The position numbers and the translations under genes were made by a program. Below, in pieces: positions 26,980-36,056 of a stretch of 64,000 nucleotides of DNA; the first letter of the stretch is position 1, and every line of letters starts with the position of its first letter. The stretch is from the NCBI RefSeq assembly GCF_900589395.1, contig NZ_UUIS01000092.1, forward strand, positions 49,131 through 113,130. Reading direction: 5' to 3'. The DNA comes from Pseudomonas viridiflava (GTDB lineage Bacteria; Pseudomonadota; Gammaproteobacteria; Pseudomonadales; Pseudomonadaceae). The notes beneath the pieces are model-generated. The model ran no database searches. It saw nothing but the letters and a program-made list of their open reading frames with translations, and was not told the DNA's origin.

Positions 26980-27990
26980 ATGTTGAGTTTTATTGCCCGC
27001 CGGGTGGGGTTGCTGATCCCCACCTTTTTCGGCATCACCCTGTTGACCTTCGCACTGATTCGCCTGATCCCGGGCGACCCGGTGGAAGTGATGATGGGCG
27101 AGCGCCGGGTCGACCCGCAAATGCACGCCCAGGCCATGGAGCGCCTGGGCCTGAACAAGCCTCTGTATGCGCAGTATCTGGACTATATAGGCAAGCTCGC
27201 CCAGGGCGATCTCGGCGAATCGCTGCGCACCCGGGAAAGCGTCTGGACCGAGTTCCTGTCGCTGTTCCCGGCCACGCTGGAGCTGTCGCTGGCAGCCTTG
27301 CTGTTCGCCGGCGTGCTGGGCCTGCTGGCCGGGGTTACGGCGGCACTCAAGCGAGGGTCGCTGTTCGACCATGGGGTCATGGGCATCTCGCTGGCCGGCT
27401 ACTCCATGCCCATCTTCTGGTGGGGCCTGATCCTGATCATGTTCTTCTCGGTGACCCTGGGCTGGACGCCGGTGTCCGGGCGCATCGACCTGCTGTATGA
27501 CATCCCGCCGGTCACCGGCTTCATGCTCATCGACACCTTGCTCAGCGACGAGCCGGGCGCGTTTCTCGATGCGCTGCACCATCTGATCCTGCCGGCCATC
27601 GTACTGGGCACCATTCCGCTGGCGGTGATCGCGCGCATGACACGTTCCTCGATGCTGGAAGTGCTGCGCGAGGATTACGTGCGCACTGCCAGGGCCAAGG
27701 GGCTGTCGCCGGCCCGAGTGGTGTTCGTCCACGGGTTGCGCAATGCGCTGATCCCGGTGCTGACCGTGTTCGGCCTGCAGGTCGGCGCACTGCTGGCCGG
27801 TGCCGTGCTGACCGAGACGATCTTTTCCTGGCCCGGCATCGGCAAATGGCTGATCGAAGCCATCGGTGCCCGCGACTACCCGGTGGTGCAGAACGGCATC
27901 CTGCTGATTGCCTGCCTGGTCATCCTGGTCAACTTTGTCGTGGATATCCTCTACGGCCTTGCCAACCCTCGTATTCGCCATCAGCGCTGA
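26980..27990 (+). CDS. dppB: Dipeptide ABC transporter permease DppB
   Basis: 336 aa, six hydrophobic segments. N-terminal LTFALIRLIPGDPVEVMMG and the EAA-type cytoplasmic loop DYVRTARAKGLSPARVVFVHGLRNA are characteristic of DppB/OppB. It forms half of the inner-membrane channel with DppC. It follows the fourth substrate-binding gene by 66 nt and leads the core operon dppBCDF. Confidence 0.95.
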   Translation: MLSFIARRVGLLIPTFFGITLLTFALIRLIPGDPVEVMMGERRVDPQMHAQAMERLGLNKPLYAQYLDYIGKLAQGDLGESLRTRESVWTEFLSLFPATLELSLAALLFAGVLGLLAGVTAALKRGSLFDHGVMGISLAGYSMPIFWWGLILIMFFSVTLGWTPVSGRIDLLYDIPPVTGFMLIDTLLSDEPGAFLDALHHLILPAIVLGTIPLAVIARMTRSSMLEVLREDYVRTARAKGLSPARVVFVHGLRNALIPVLTVFGLQVGALLAGAVLTETIFSWPGIGKWLIEAIGARDYPVVQNGILLIACLVILVNFVVDILYGLANPRIRHQR

Positions 27991-28000
27991 GATCATTCCC

Positions 28001-28912
28001 ATGAGCGATAACACTCCTGCGGTAGCAGTCGATCAAAGCCTGCTCTATCCGTCGCCGGCCAAGGAATTCTGGCAGGCCTTTGCCAAGAACAAGGGGGCGG
28101 TCGCCGGCCTTGTGTTCATGATCATCATTGTGTTCTGCGCGCTGTTCGCGCACTGGGTCGCCCCGCATGATCCCAGCGAGCAGTACCGCGACTTTCTGCT
28201 GACCCCGCCGGCCTGGCTCGAAGGCGGCCAGTGGCAGTTCCTCCTCGGCACCGACGAGCTGGGCCGCGACCTGCTGTCGCGCCTGATCCACGGCTCGCAA
28301 CTGTCGCTGCTGATCGGCCTGTCGTCGGTGGTGATGTCGCTGATCCCCGGCATCCTGCTGGGCCTGCTGGCCGGGTTCTTCCCACGCCTGCTGGGGCCCA
28401 CCGTGATGCGCCTGATGGACATCATGCTGGCCCTGCCCTCGCTGCTGCTGGCCGTGGCCATCGTCGCCATCCTCGGCCCTGGGCTGATCAACACTGTGAT
28501 TGCCATCGCCATCGTGTCGCTGCCCTCCTACGTGCGCCTGACCCGTGCCGCGGTGATGGGCGAGCTGAACCGCGACTACGTGACCGCCGCCCGACTGGCC
28601 GGCGCCACCCTGCCCCGGTTGATGTTCGTGACCGTGCTGCCCAACTGCATGGCGCCGCTGATCGTGCAGGCCACCTTGAGCTTTTCTTCGGCGATCCTCG
28701 ACGCCGCGGCCTTGGGCTTCCTGGGCCTGGGCGTGCAACCGCCAACGCCGGAGTGGGGCACCATGCTTGCCTCGGCGCGCGATTACATCGAACGCGCCTG
28801 GTGGGTGGTGAGCCTGCCCGGCCTGACCATTTTGCTCAGCGTGCTGGCAATCAACCTGATGGGCGACGGCCTGCGCGATGCGCTGGACCCGAAACTCAAG
28901 AACGCCGCCTGA
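28001..28912 (+). CDS. dppC: Dipeptide ABC transporter permease DppC
   Basis: 303 aa from the ATG at 28001, 10 nt after the dppB stop; the open frame extends into dppB, but that part is not native. The N-terminal cytoplasmic stretch is followed by a first helix (AGLVFMIIIVFCALFAHW), HDPSEQYRDFLLTPP, GTDELGRDLLSRLIHGSQLSL and the EAA loop DYVTAARLAGATLPRLMFVTVLPNC. It pairs with DppB in the membrane. Confidence 0.95.
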   Translation: MSDNTPAVAVDQSLLYPSPAKEFWQAFAKNKGAVAGLVFMIIIVFCALFAHWVAPHDPSEQYRDFLLTPPAWLEGGQWQFLLGTDELGRDLLSRLIHGSQLSLLIGLSSVVMSLIPGILLGLLAGFFPRLLGPTVMRLMDIMLALPSLLLAVAIVAILGPGLINTVIAIAIVSLPSYVRLTRAAVMGELNRDYVTAARLAGATLPRLMFVTVLPNCMAPLIVQATLSFSSAILDAAALGFLGLGVQPPTPEWGTMLASARDYIERAWWVVSLPGLTILLSVLAINLMGDGLRDALDPKLKNAA

Positions 28913-28922
28913 GGAGATTCAC

Positions 28923-29891
28923 ATGTCTTTGCTTGAAATTCGTAATCTCTCGGTGCGCTTCGGCGATGCCAAGGCCGTACCAGTGGTCGACGGCCTGTCG
29001 CTGAGCGTCGACAAGGGCGAGGTGCTGGCGATCGTCGGCGAGTCCGGGTCGGGCAAGTCGGTGACCATGATGGCGCTGATGGGCCTGATCGAGCACCCCG
29101 GCATCATCCAGGCCGACGGGCTGAACTTCGACGGCCACGAGCTGCTGAAACTCAATGCCCGGCAGCGGCGCAAGATCATCGGCAAGGACCTGGCCATGGT
29201 GTTCCAGGACCCGATGACTGCGCTGAACCCCAGCTACACCGTGGGCTACCAGATCATCGAGGTGCTGCGCCAGCACCTGGGGCTGTCGGGCAAGGCGGCG
29301 CGCCAGCGCGCGCTGGAACTGCTGGAAAAGGTCGAGATCCCCGGCGCCGCGCAGCGCCTGGACGCCTACCCGCACCAGCTGTCCGGCGGCATGAGCCAGC
29401 GGGTGGCGATTGCCATGGCGATTGCCGGCGAACCCAAGCTGCTGATTGCCGACGAGCCCACCACCGCACTGGACGTGACCATCCAGGCGCAGATCATGGA
29501 GTTGCTGCTGAGCCTGCAAAAGGAACAGGACATGGCCCTGGTGCTGATCACCCACGACCTGGCGGTGGTCGCCGAGACCGCGCAGCGTGTGTGCGTGATG
29601 TACGCAGGACAAGCCGTGGAAGTCGGCCAGGTGCCGGGCCTGTTCGAGGTGCCGGCGCACCCCTACAGCGAGGCGTTGCTGGCGGCGATTCCTGAACACA
29701 GCATGGGCGCCGAGCGCCTGGCCACCTTGCCGGGCATGGTGCCGGGCCGCTATGACCGCCCGCTGGGCTGCCTGCTGTCGCCACGCTGCCCGTACGTGCG
29801 CGACAACTGCCGTGTCCAGCGCCCGGCGCTGGACCCCAAGGCGCATAGCCTGGCGCGCTGTTTCTACCCATTGAACCAGGAGGTGGCGTAA
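28923..29891 (+). CDS. dppD: Dipeptide ABC transporter ATP-binding protein DppD
   Basis: 322 aa from the ATG at 28923, with GAGGAG upstream. Walker A GESGSGKS (about 39-46), signature LSGGMSQR and Walker B LLIADEPTTALD. The C-terminal OppD/DppD extension carries a Cys-rich stretch CLLSPRCPYVRDNC, which in this family can bind an iron-sulfur cluster. It powers transport together with DppF. Its stop codon overlaps the dppF start by one base. Confidence 0.95.
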   Translation: MSLLEIRNLSVRFGDAKAVPVVDGLSLSVDKGEVLAIVGESGSGKSVTMMALMGLIEHPGIIQADGLNFDGHELLKLNARQRRKIIGKDLAMVFQDPMTALNPSYTVGYQIIEVLRQHLGLSGKAARQRALELLEKVEIPGAAQRLDAYPHQLSGGMSQRVAIAMAIAGEPKLLIADEPTTALDVTIQAQIMELLLSLQKEQDMALVLITHDLAVVAETAQRVCVMYAGQAVEVGQVPGLFEVPAHPYSEALLAAIPEHSMGAERLATLPGMVPGRYDRPLGCLLSPRCPYVRDNCRVQRPALDPKAHSLARCFYPLNQEVA

Positions 29892-30865
29892 TGAGCGTCG
29901 TACTGACTGCCCGCGACCTGACCCGTCACTATGAAGTTTCCCGTGGCCTGTTCAAGGGCCACGCCACGGTGCGCGCCTTGAACGGCGTGTCGTTCGAACT
30001 GGAGGCCGGCAAGACCCTGGCGGTGGTCGGCGAGTCCGGCTGCGGCAAATCCACCCTGGCCCGGGCCCTGACCCTGATCGAAGAGCCCTCGTCGGGCTCG
30101 TTGCAGATTGCCGGGCAGGAAGTCACCGGCGCCAGCAAGGCCGAGCGCAAGCAACTGCGCAAGGACGTGCAGATGGTGTTCCAGAGCCCGTATGCCTCGC
30201 TCAACCCGCGGCAGAAGATCGGCGACCAGTTGGGCGAGCCACTGCTGATCAACACCGACCTGAGCCGTGCCGAGCGCCGCGAAAAGGTCCAGGCGATGAT
30301 GAGCCAGGTCGGCCTGCGCCCCGAGCATTACCAGCGCTACCCGCACATGTTCTCCGGCGGCCAGCGCCAGCGCATCGCCCTGGCCCGGGCCATGATGCTG
30401 CAACCCAAGGTATTGGTGGCCGATGAACCGACCTCGGCGCTGGATGTGTCGATCCAGGCCCAGGTGCTGAACCTGTTCATGGACCTGCAGCAGGAGTTCA
30501 ACACCGCCTATGTGTTCATTTCGCACAACCTGTCGGTGGTGCGCCATGTGGCCGACACAGTGCTGGTGATGTACTTGGGGCGGCCAGCGGAAATGGGCCC
30601 CAAGGAGGCGATTTACGAACGTCCGCTGCACCCTTATACCCAGGCGCTGCTGTCGGCGACCCCGACCATTCACCCCGATCCGCTGAAGCCGAAGATCAAG
30701 ATCGTCGGCGAACTGCCCAATCCCCTCGACCCACCCAGCGGCTGCGCCTTTCACAAGCGCTGCCCGTACGCCACGCCACGCTGCGCCAGCGAGGTGCCGG
30801 CGTTGCGCGAGGTAGATCGCCGGCAGGTGGCGTGTCACTACGCCGAGCAGTTCGTCGCCGGCTGA
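29891..30865 (+). CDS. dppF: Dipeptide ABC transporter ATP-binding protein DppF
   Basis: 324 aa. Walker A GESGCGKST, signature FSGGQRQR, Walker B VLVADEPTSALD, and a C-terminal Cys-containing stretch GCAFHKRCPYATPRC like DppD. The ATG shares its A with the dppD stop (TAATG). Last gene of the dpp operon; a REPIN begins 60 nt downstream and may protect or end the transcript. Confidence 0.95.
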   Translation: MSVVLTARDLTRHYEVSRGLFKGHATVRALNGVSFELEAGKTLAVVGESGCGKSTLARALTLIEEPSSGSLQIAGQEVTGASKAERKQLRKDVQMVFQSPYASLNPRQKIGDQLGEPLLINTDLSRAERREKVQAMMSQVGLRPEHYQRYPHMFSGGQRQRIALARAMMLQPKVLVADEPTSALDVSIQAQVLNLFMDLQQEFNTAYVFISHNLSVVRHVADTVLVMYLGRPAEMGPKEAIYERPLHPYTQALLSATPTIHPDPLKPKIKIVGELPNPLDPPSGCAFHKRCPYATPRCASEVPALREVDRRQVACHYAEQFVAG

Positions 30866-30925
30866 GGCAGACACCTTGGCACCTGTGGGGAATCACCCGC
30901 TGCCGCGTAGCAGACATGGGACCCG

Positions 30926-31048
30926 GTAGGAGCCCGCTTGCCGGCGACCGGCTGCGTCAGCAGTCGTAAATTTTCAGCGTTTCCGAGAATTTGCGAGCGC
31001 TACGCACTCGGTCGCGGTGGTCCGGCATCCCGGCAAGCGCGCTCCTAC
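30926..31048. repeat. REPIN (family A)
   Basis: GTAGGAGCCCGCTTGCCGGCGACCG at the left. The right arm has a 15-nt insertion (TGGTCCGGCATCCCG) before CAAGCGCGCTCCTAC. The same longer arm appears at 36316 (left arm), 53572 (right arm) and at the 36232-36257 junction. Confidence 0.9.
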
Positions 31049-31073
31049 CGGGGATCCAGGTATCCGGGCGAAA

Positions 31074-31095
31074 GAATTAACCAAACGGTTAATTC
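31074..31095. promoter_or_regulatory. Perfect inverted repeat, candidate repressor operator of gcd
   Basis: GAATTAACC (31074-31082), spacer AAAC, GGTTAATTC (31087-31095): nine-base arms without mismatch. It lies just upstream of a consensus -10 and 42 nt before the gcd start, the position expected of an operator for a TetR-like repressor. The regulator is not identified. Confidence 0.6.
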
Positions 31096-31102
31096 CTGGG
31101 TT

Positions 31103-31108
31103 TATAAT
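31103..31108 (+). promoter_or_regulatory. -10 element of the gcd promoter
   Basis: TATAAT, 28 nt upstream of the gcd ATG. The -35 region falls within the inverted repeat at 31074-31095. Confidence 0.6.
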
Positions 31109-31136
31109 CGCCCGATTCCACTATGGGTGCTTCAAA

Positions 31137-33551
31137 ATGACACATCGACAACCACTGTCCGGGGTCGCCAGGTTCATCCTGCTGGGCCTGGGGATCATCA
31201 TTGTTCTGCTTGGCCTGGTGCTGGCTGCCAACGGTTTCACGCTGGTGCGTGTCGGTGGCAGTTGGTATTTCCTCATCGGCGGCCTGGTCATGGCCGTTTC
31301 CGGTGCATTGATCGCGGCCCGCCGCACCGCCGGCGCCTGGTTGTTTGGTGCCTTCCTGCTGGGCACTGCCGCCTGGGCGCTGGCCGATGTCGGCCTGCAG
31401 TTCTGGCCGCTGTTCTCGCGCCTGTTCATGTTCAGTGCCGTGGGCCTGGCCGTGCTGCTGGTCTACCCGCAACTGGCCCGTGCCACAGGTGCCGCACCGG
31501 GCAAGGCCCCGTATGGCCTGGCCGGCGTGCTGGCCATCGCACTGGTGATTGCCGTGGGTAACATGTTCGTCGCCCACCCCAGCGTGGCCCCGACTGGCAA
31601 CGGTCCCGGCCTGACGCCGGTGGACCCGGCCAACGCGCAGAAAGACTGGGCACACTACGGCAATACCGAAGGCGGCAGCCGTTTCGCAGCGCTCGACCAG
31701 ATCAACCGCGGCAACGTCGACAAGCTCAAGGTGGCCTGGACCTACCGCACCGGTGACGTCGCGGTCAGCAACGGCAACGGCGCCGAAGACCAGCTGACCC
31801 CGCTGCAGATCGGCAGCAAGGTGTTCATCTGCACCCCGCACAACAACCTCATCGCGCTGGATGCCGACACCGGCAAAGAGCTGTGGAAGAACGAAATCAA
31901 CGCCCAGTCCGCGGTGTGGCAACGCTGCCGTGGCCTGGCCTACTTCGACGCCACCGCCCCGATCGCCGCGCCCGCCCAGCCGGGCAGCTCGCCGGTGATC
32001 CCGGCCAGCATACCGGCCGGCAACTGCCAGCGCCGTCTGCTGACCAACACCATCGATGCCCGCCTGATCGCGGTCGATGCCGACACCGGCGCGTTCTGCG
32101 AAGGCTTTGGCGTCAACGGCCAGGTCGACCTGAAGGCCGGCCTCGGCAATGTACCGGACTCGCACTACCAGCTGTCTTCGGCGCCGCTGATGGCCGGCAC
32201 CACCGTGGTGGTGGGCGGACGCGTGGCCGATAACGTCCAGGCCGACATGCCCGGCGGCGTGATCCGGGGCTTTGACGTGATGACCGGGCAGATGCGCTGG
32301 GCCTTCGACCCCGGCAACCCGCAAGACCGTCAGGCCCCGGTCGACGGCAAGACCTATGTGCGCAGCACGCCCAACAGCTGGGCGCCGATGTCCTACGACC
32401 CGGCCATGAACACGGTGTTCCTGCCGATGGGCAGTTCGTCCACCGACCTGTACGGGGTCGAGCGCAGCCCGCTGGACCACACTTATGGCGCCTCGATCCT
32501 GGCGCTGGACGCCAGCAGCGGCACAGAAAAGTGGGTGTACCAGACGGTACATAATGACCTGTGGGACTTCGACCTGCCGATGCAGCCGAGCCTGATCGAT
32601 TTCACCAGACCCGACGGCCAATCGGTCCCGGCGCTGGTGATCGGCACCAAGGCCGGGCAGATCTACGTGCTCGACCGCGCCACCGGCAAGCCGCTGACCC
32701 AGGTCGACGAAGTGCCGGTCAAGGCCGGCAACATCCCCAACGAGCCGTACTCGCCGACCCAGCCCAAATCGGTGGGCATGCCGCAGATCGGCGCCCAGCA
32801 ACTGACCGAGTCGGACATGTGGGGCGCCACCCCGTATGACCAGCTGCTGTGCCGTATCGACTTCAAGAAAATGCGCTACGACGGCCTGTACACCACGCCA
32901 GGCACCGACCGTTCGCTGAGCTTTCCAGGCTCGCTGGGCGGCCTGAACTGGGGCGGGTTATCCACCGACCCGGTGCATGGTTTTATCTTCGTCAACGACA
33001 TGCGCCTGGGCCTGTGGGTCGAGATGATTGCCTCGCAGAACCAGGGCAAGGCCGCCGCCGGTGGCGAAGCGATCAACACCGGCATGGGCGCGGTGCCGCT
33101 CAAGGGCACCCCGTATGCCGTGAACAAGAACCGCTTCCTGTCGCTGGCCGGCATTCCGTGCCAGGCACCGCCCTACGGCACCCTGACCGCCATCGACATG
33201 AAGACCCAGAAGATCGCCTGGCAAGTGCCGGTGGGCACCGTTGAAGACACAGGTCCCCTGGGCATCGCCATGGGCCTGCCGATCAAGATCGGCCTGCCGA
33301 CCCTGGGCGGCACCTTGTCGACCCAGGGCGGCCTGATCTTTATCGCCGGCACCCAGGACTTCTACCTGCGCGCCTTCAACAGCGCCAACGGCGAAGAAGT
33401 CTGGAAAGCCCGCCTGCCGGTCGGCAGCCAGGGCGGCCCGATGACCTACGTCTCGCCGAAAACCGGCAAGCAGTACGTGGTCATCACCGCCGGCGGCGCC
33501 CGCCAGGCTACGCAGCGCGGTGACTACGTGGTGGCCTACGCCCTGCCGTAA
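31137..33551 (+). CDS. gcd: Membrane-bound PQQ-dependent glucose dehydrogenase
   Basis: 804 aa from the ATG at 31137. The N-terminus has about five membrane helices (1-150), followed by a periplasmic eight-bladed PQQ propeller with DWAHYGNTEGGSRFAALDQIN, LDADTGKELWKNE, WDFDLPMQPSL, WGATPYDQLLCR and SLGGLNWGGLSTDP. The enzyme oxidises glucose to gluconolactone in the periplasm and passes electrons to ubiquinone. It needs pyrroloquinoline quinone, calcium and the membrane. An inverted repeat overlaps its promoter. The gene downstream encodes a probable PQQ receptor, so this locus links the enzyme to cofactor supply. Confidence 0.95.
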   Translation: MTHRQPLSGVARFILLGLGIIIVLLGLVLAANGFTLVRVGGSWYFLIGGLVMAVSGALIAARRTAGAWLFGAFLLGTAAWALADVGLQFWPLFSRLFMFSAVGLAVLLVYPQLARATGAAPGKAPYGLAGVLAIALVIAVGNMFVAHPSVAPTGNGPGLTPVDPANAQKDWAHYGNTEGGSRFAALDQINRGNVDKLKVAWTYRTGDVAVSNGNGAEDQLTPLQIGSKVFICTPHNNLIALDADTGKELWKNEINAQSAVWQRCRGLAYFDATAPIAAPAQPGSSPVIPASIPAGNCQRRLLTNTIDARLIAVDADTGAFCEGFGVNGQVDLKAGLGNVPDSHYQLSSAPLMAGTTVVVGGRVADNVQADMPGGVIRGFDVMTGQMRWAFDPGNPQDRQAPVDGKTYVRSTPNSWAPMSYDPAMNTVFLPMGSSSTDLYGVERSPLDHTYGASILALDASSGTEKWVYQTVHNDLWDFDLPMQPSLIDFTRPDGQSVPALVIGTKAGQIYVLDRATGKPLTQVDEVPVKAGNIPNEPYSPTQPKSVGMPQIGAQQLTESDMWGATPYDQLLCRIDFKKMRYDGLYTTPGTDRSLSFPGSLGGLNWGGLSTDPVHGFIFVNDMRLGLWVEMIASQNQGKAAAGGEAINTGMGAVPLKGTPYAVNKNRFLSLAGIPCQAPPYGTLTAIDMKTQKIAWQVPVGTVEDTGPLGIAMGLPIKIGLPTLGGTLSTQGGLIFIAGTQDFYLRAFNSANGEEVWKARLPVGSQGGPMTYVSPKTGKQYVVITAGGARQATQRGDYVVAYALP

Positions 33552-33558
33552 AGCCTTC

Positions 33559-33580
33559 GGCCCGTCCTTCGGGACGGGCC
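33559..33580 (+). terminator. Hairpin downstream of gcd (UUCG loop)
   Basis: GGCCCGTCC-TTCG-GGACGGGCC, a nine-base perfect stem eight nt after the gcd stop. No long T-run follows, so it may be a weak terminator or a 3' end stabiliser. Confidence 0.55.
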
Positions 33581-33697
33581 ACGCCGTCTATGGGCGCGAG
33601 CAAGAGGTTGGGTCAGGGCATCACATTCTGATGTCTGGCCTATGCGTGATCTGCGCCTCGCGATACCGCGGCCATGCACCTTCTGAACCGTCTATTG

Positions 33698-33835
33698 GGC
33701 ACCTCTAAAAACTACCTGCGTTGTCATTGCTGCGTTAAAAACAGGCTCGGAATGCTCATTTACAACCCGTAAACTCCGCTCCCTCGCCTGTTTTTGCCTT
33801 GCACTGACTGCCTCGCCTACGTTTTTAGAGGCACC
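33698..33835. mobile_element. Small MITE-like element with CTATTG target duplication
   Basis: 138-nt AT-richer element with ends GGCACCTCTAAAAAC and GTTTTTAGAGGCACC (inverted, two mismatches), flanked by a direct repeat CTATTG at 33692-33697 and 33836-33841. The interior forms a second inverted repeat (AAAAACAGGC / GCCTGTTTTT). It encodes no protein. It lies in the gcd-pqqU gap (33552-33923), which otherwise has only the gcd hairpin. Confidence 0.65.
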
Positions 33836-33923
33836 CTATTGTCTTCATACCGCCTTTTGCGCATCCACCCGTCCCACTGCCCCGGCGCGGCGTTTGTGTT
33901 TTCGTTCATCCTGAGAGGTCCGC

Positions 33924-36056
33924 ATGCCTTATCGATTCGCCCCCGGCACCCTCGCCTTGCAGGTCCACGCGCTGGTGCTGGGCCTGGGTGCCGGCACCCT
34001 GGTCCAGGCCGATGACAGCCCTGCAAATGGCCAGGCCTCGACCTACGAGATCTTCACGCCGCTGGTCATCACCGGCAGCTATGCCCCGGTGTCGGGCTTC
34101 GACCTGCCGTTCTCGGTCGACACCGTGCAACTGCAGCAGATCCAGGACGGCCAGCTGGGCGTCAACCTCTCCGAAGTGTTGCCGCGCGTGCCGGGGCTGG
34201 TGGTGCAGAACCGCCAGAACTACGCGCAGGACCTGCAGATTTCCTCGCGTGGCTATGGCGCACGCTCGGCGTTTGGCATCCGTGGCCTGAAATTGCTCAG
34301 CGACGGCATCCCGGCCAGTACGCCGGACGGCCAGGGCCAGGCGGCGACCCTGAATCTGGACGTGGCCGACCGCATCGAGGTGCTGCGCGGCCCGACCTCG
34401 ACGATTTATGGCAGCAATGCCGGCGGCGTGATCCAGATGTTCACCCGCGACGGCGAGGGCCCGGGCACGGTCAGCGCCGACACCACCTTCGGCAGTGACG
34501 GCTACCGCAAGAATCGCCTGTCGGCCGAAGGCGGCAATGCGCAGGCCGGCTTTCTTGTCGATGCCTCGCGCCTGGACACCGACGGCTACCGCGACCACAG
34601 CAGCGCCCGGCGCGACCAGACCTTCGCCAAGGTGCACGTCAAACCTGATGAAGACAGCCGGCTGGCACTGATTTACAGCAGCCTGGAACAGAACGGCACC
34701 CAGGACCCGCTGGGCCAGACCTGGGAAGGCTACAAGAACGACCCGCGCTCGGTGGCGGCGGTGGCCGAGACCTACAACACACGCAAGAGCATCGACCATC
34801 AGCAGGTGGGCATGAACTACGAACGCAGCGTGGGCGACGCCACCTTGCAGTTCAACCTGTATGCCGGCCGGCGCAGCGTGGTGCAGTACTTGTCGATCCC
34901 GCGCACCGTGGCCTCCAACAGCCAGCGCGGCGGCGGCGTGGTCGACTTCGACCGTGAGTTTCATGGCGGCACCTTGCGCTGGATCCAGCCGATCCAGGGC
35001 GTGCCCGGCGAGCTGACCGTCACCACCGGCGTCGACTACGACCGCAGCCGCGACGACCGGCGCGGCTTTCAGAATTTCAGCGGCACTCAACTGGGCGTGA
35101 AGGGTGAGCTGCGTCGCGACGAGATCGACACCGCCACCAGCCTGGACCCGTATGTGCAGGCGCGCTGGATCCTCGACAACTGGACCTTCGATGCCGGCCT
35201 GCGCCACAGCACCATGGACATGGACGTGGATGATCGCTACCTGGCCAACGGCGATTCCAGCGGCTCGAAGAAGTACCAGCGCAACACGCCGTCACTGTCG
35301 GTGATGTACGCCTTCACACCGGACCTGCATGGCTATATCAGTGCCGGCAAGGGTTTCGAGACGCCGACCCAGGCCGAAATGGCCTACGCGCCAGGCGTGG
35401 TCGAAAGCTTCAACTTCGGCCTGTCGCCGGCCACCAGCACCCAGTACGAGCTCGGCCTGAAGGCCAGGGTGGCAGGCAACACCCGCCTCAATGCGGCGAT
35501 CTTCGAGATCCGCACCGACGATGAAATCGTGGTGGGCAGCGCCACCGACGGGCGCACCAGCTACCAGAACGCCGGCAAGACGCTGCGCCGGGGTTTCGAG
35601 CTGGGCGTGCAGACCCAATTGAGCGAACAGTGGGAAGCCACCCTGGCCTACACCCGCCTGCAGGCGACTTACGATCAGGACTTCACGGCCAACAACCGAA
35701 CCATCGACAAGGGCAACCACCTGCCCGGCGTGCCCGGCAGCAGCCTGTTCGGCGAACTGGTCTGGCGTCCGGTGCAAGGCATCAGCATGGGCCTGGAAGG
35801 CCAGTACCGCAGTCAGGTGTATGTCGAAGACAGCAACCAGGACAAGGCCGCCCCCGGCTACACGGTGTTCAACTGGCGCACCCGCCTGGAACAAAACGTC
35901 GGGCCCTGGACCTTTCATCAACTGGTGCGCCTGGACAACCTGACGGACCGCCAGTACGTCGGCTCGGTGATCGTCGGCGACAGCAACGGCCGCTATTACG
36001 AATCGGCCCCGGGCCGCTCCTGGTACGCCGGCGCGGGGGCCAGCTACACGTTCTAG
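33924..36056 (+). CDS. pqqU: TonB-dependent receptor, PqqU (YncD)-like PQQ receptor
   Basis: 710 aa. Signal peptide to about residue 29, plug domain with VPGLVVQNRQNYAQDLQ, SRGYGARSAFGIRGLKLL and DGIPASTPDGQGQ, then a 22-strand barrel ending in an aromatic residue (SYTF). These plug motifs and the C-terminal YVGSVIV...NGRYYE...PGR closely match my memory of E. coli YncD, shown to be the TonB-dependent PQQ receptor PqqU. It lies directly after gcd, whose product needs PQQ, which supports the assignment. It should import PQQ through the outer membrane. The last dozen codons are duplicated downstream (36258-36291). Confidence 0.85.
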   Translation: MPYRFAPGTLALQVHALVLGLGAGTLVQADDSPANGQASTYEIFTPLVITGSYAPVSGFDLPFSVDTVQLQQIQDGQLGVNLSEVLPRVPGLVVQNRQNYAQDLQISSRGYGARSAFGIRGLKLLSDGIPASTPDGQGQAATLNLDVADRIEVLRGPTSTIYGSNAGGVIQMFTRDGEGPGTVSADTTFGSDGYRKNRLSAEGGNAQAGFLVDASRLDTDGYRDHSSARRDQTFAKVHVKPDEDSRLALIYSSLEQNGTQDPLGQTWEGYKNDPRSVAAVAETYNTRKSIDHQQVGMNYERSVGDATLQFNLYAGRRSVVQYLSIPRTVASNSQRGGGVVDFDREFHGGTLRWIQPIQGVPGELTVTTGVDYDRSRDDRRGFQNFSGTQLGVKGELRRDEIDTATSLDPYVQARWILDNWTFDAGLRHSTMDMDVDDRYLANGDSSGSKKYQRNTPSLSVMYAFTPDLHGYISAGKGFETPTQAEMAYAPGVVESFNFGLSPATSTQYELGLKARVAGNTRLNAAIFEIRTDDEIVVGSATDGRTSYQNAGKTLRRGFELGVQTQLSEQWEATLAYTRLQATYDQDFTANNRTIDKGNHLPGVPGSSLFGELVWRPVQGISMGLEGQYRSQVYVEDSNQDKAAPGYTVFNWRTRLEQNVGPWTFHQLVRLDNLTDRQYVGSVIVGDSNGRYYESAPGRSWYAGAGASYTF

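Noticed and set aside
25285..28014. Open frame of 909 codons on the minus strand
   Set aside because: It runs antisense through dppA paralog 4 and dppB; no family resemblance, wrong composition. Shadow of high-GC coding.
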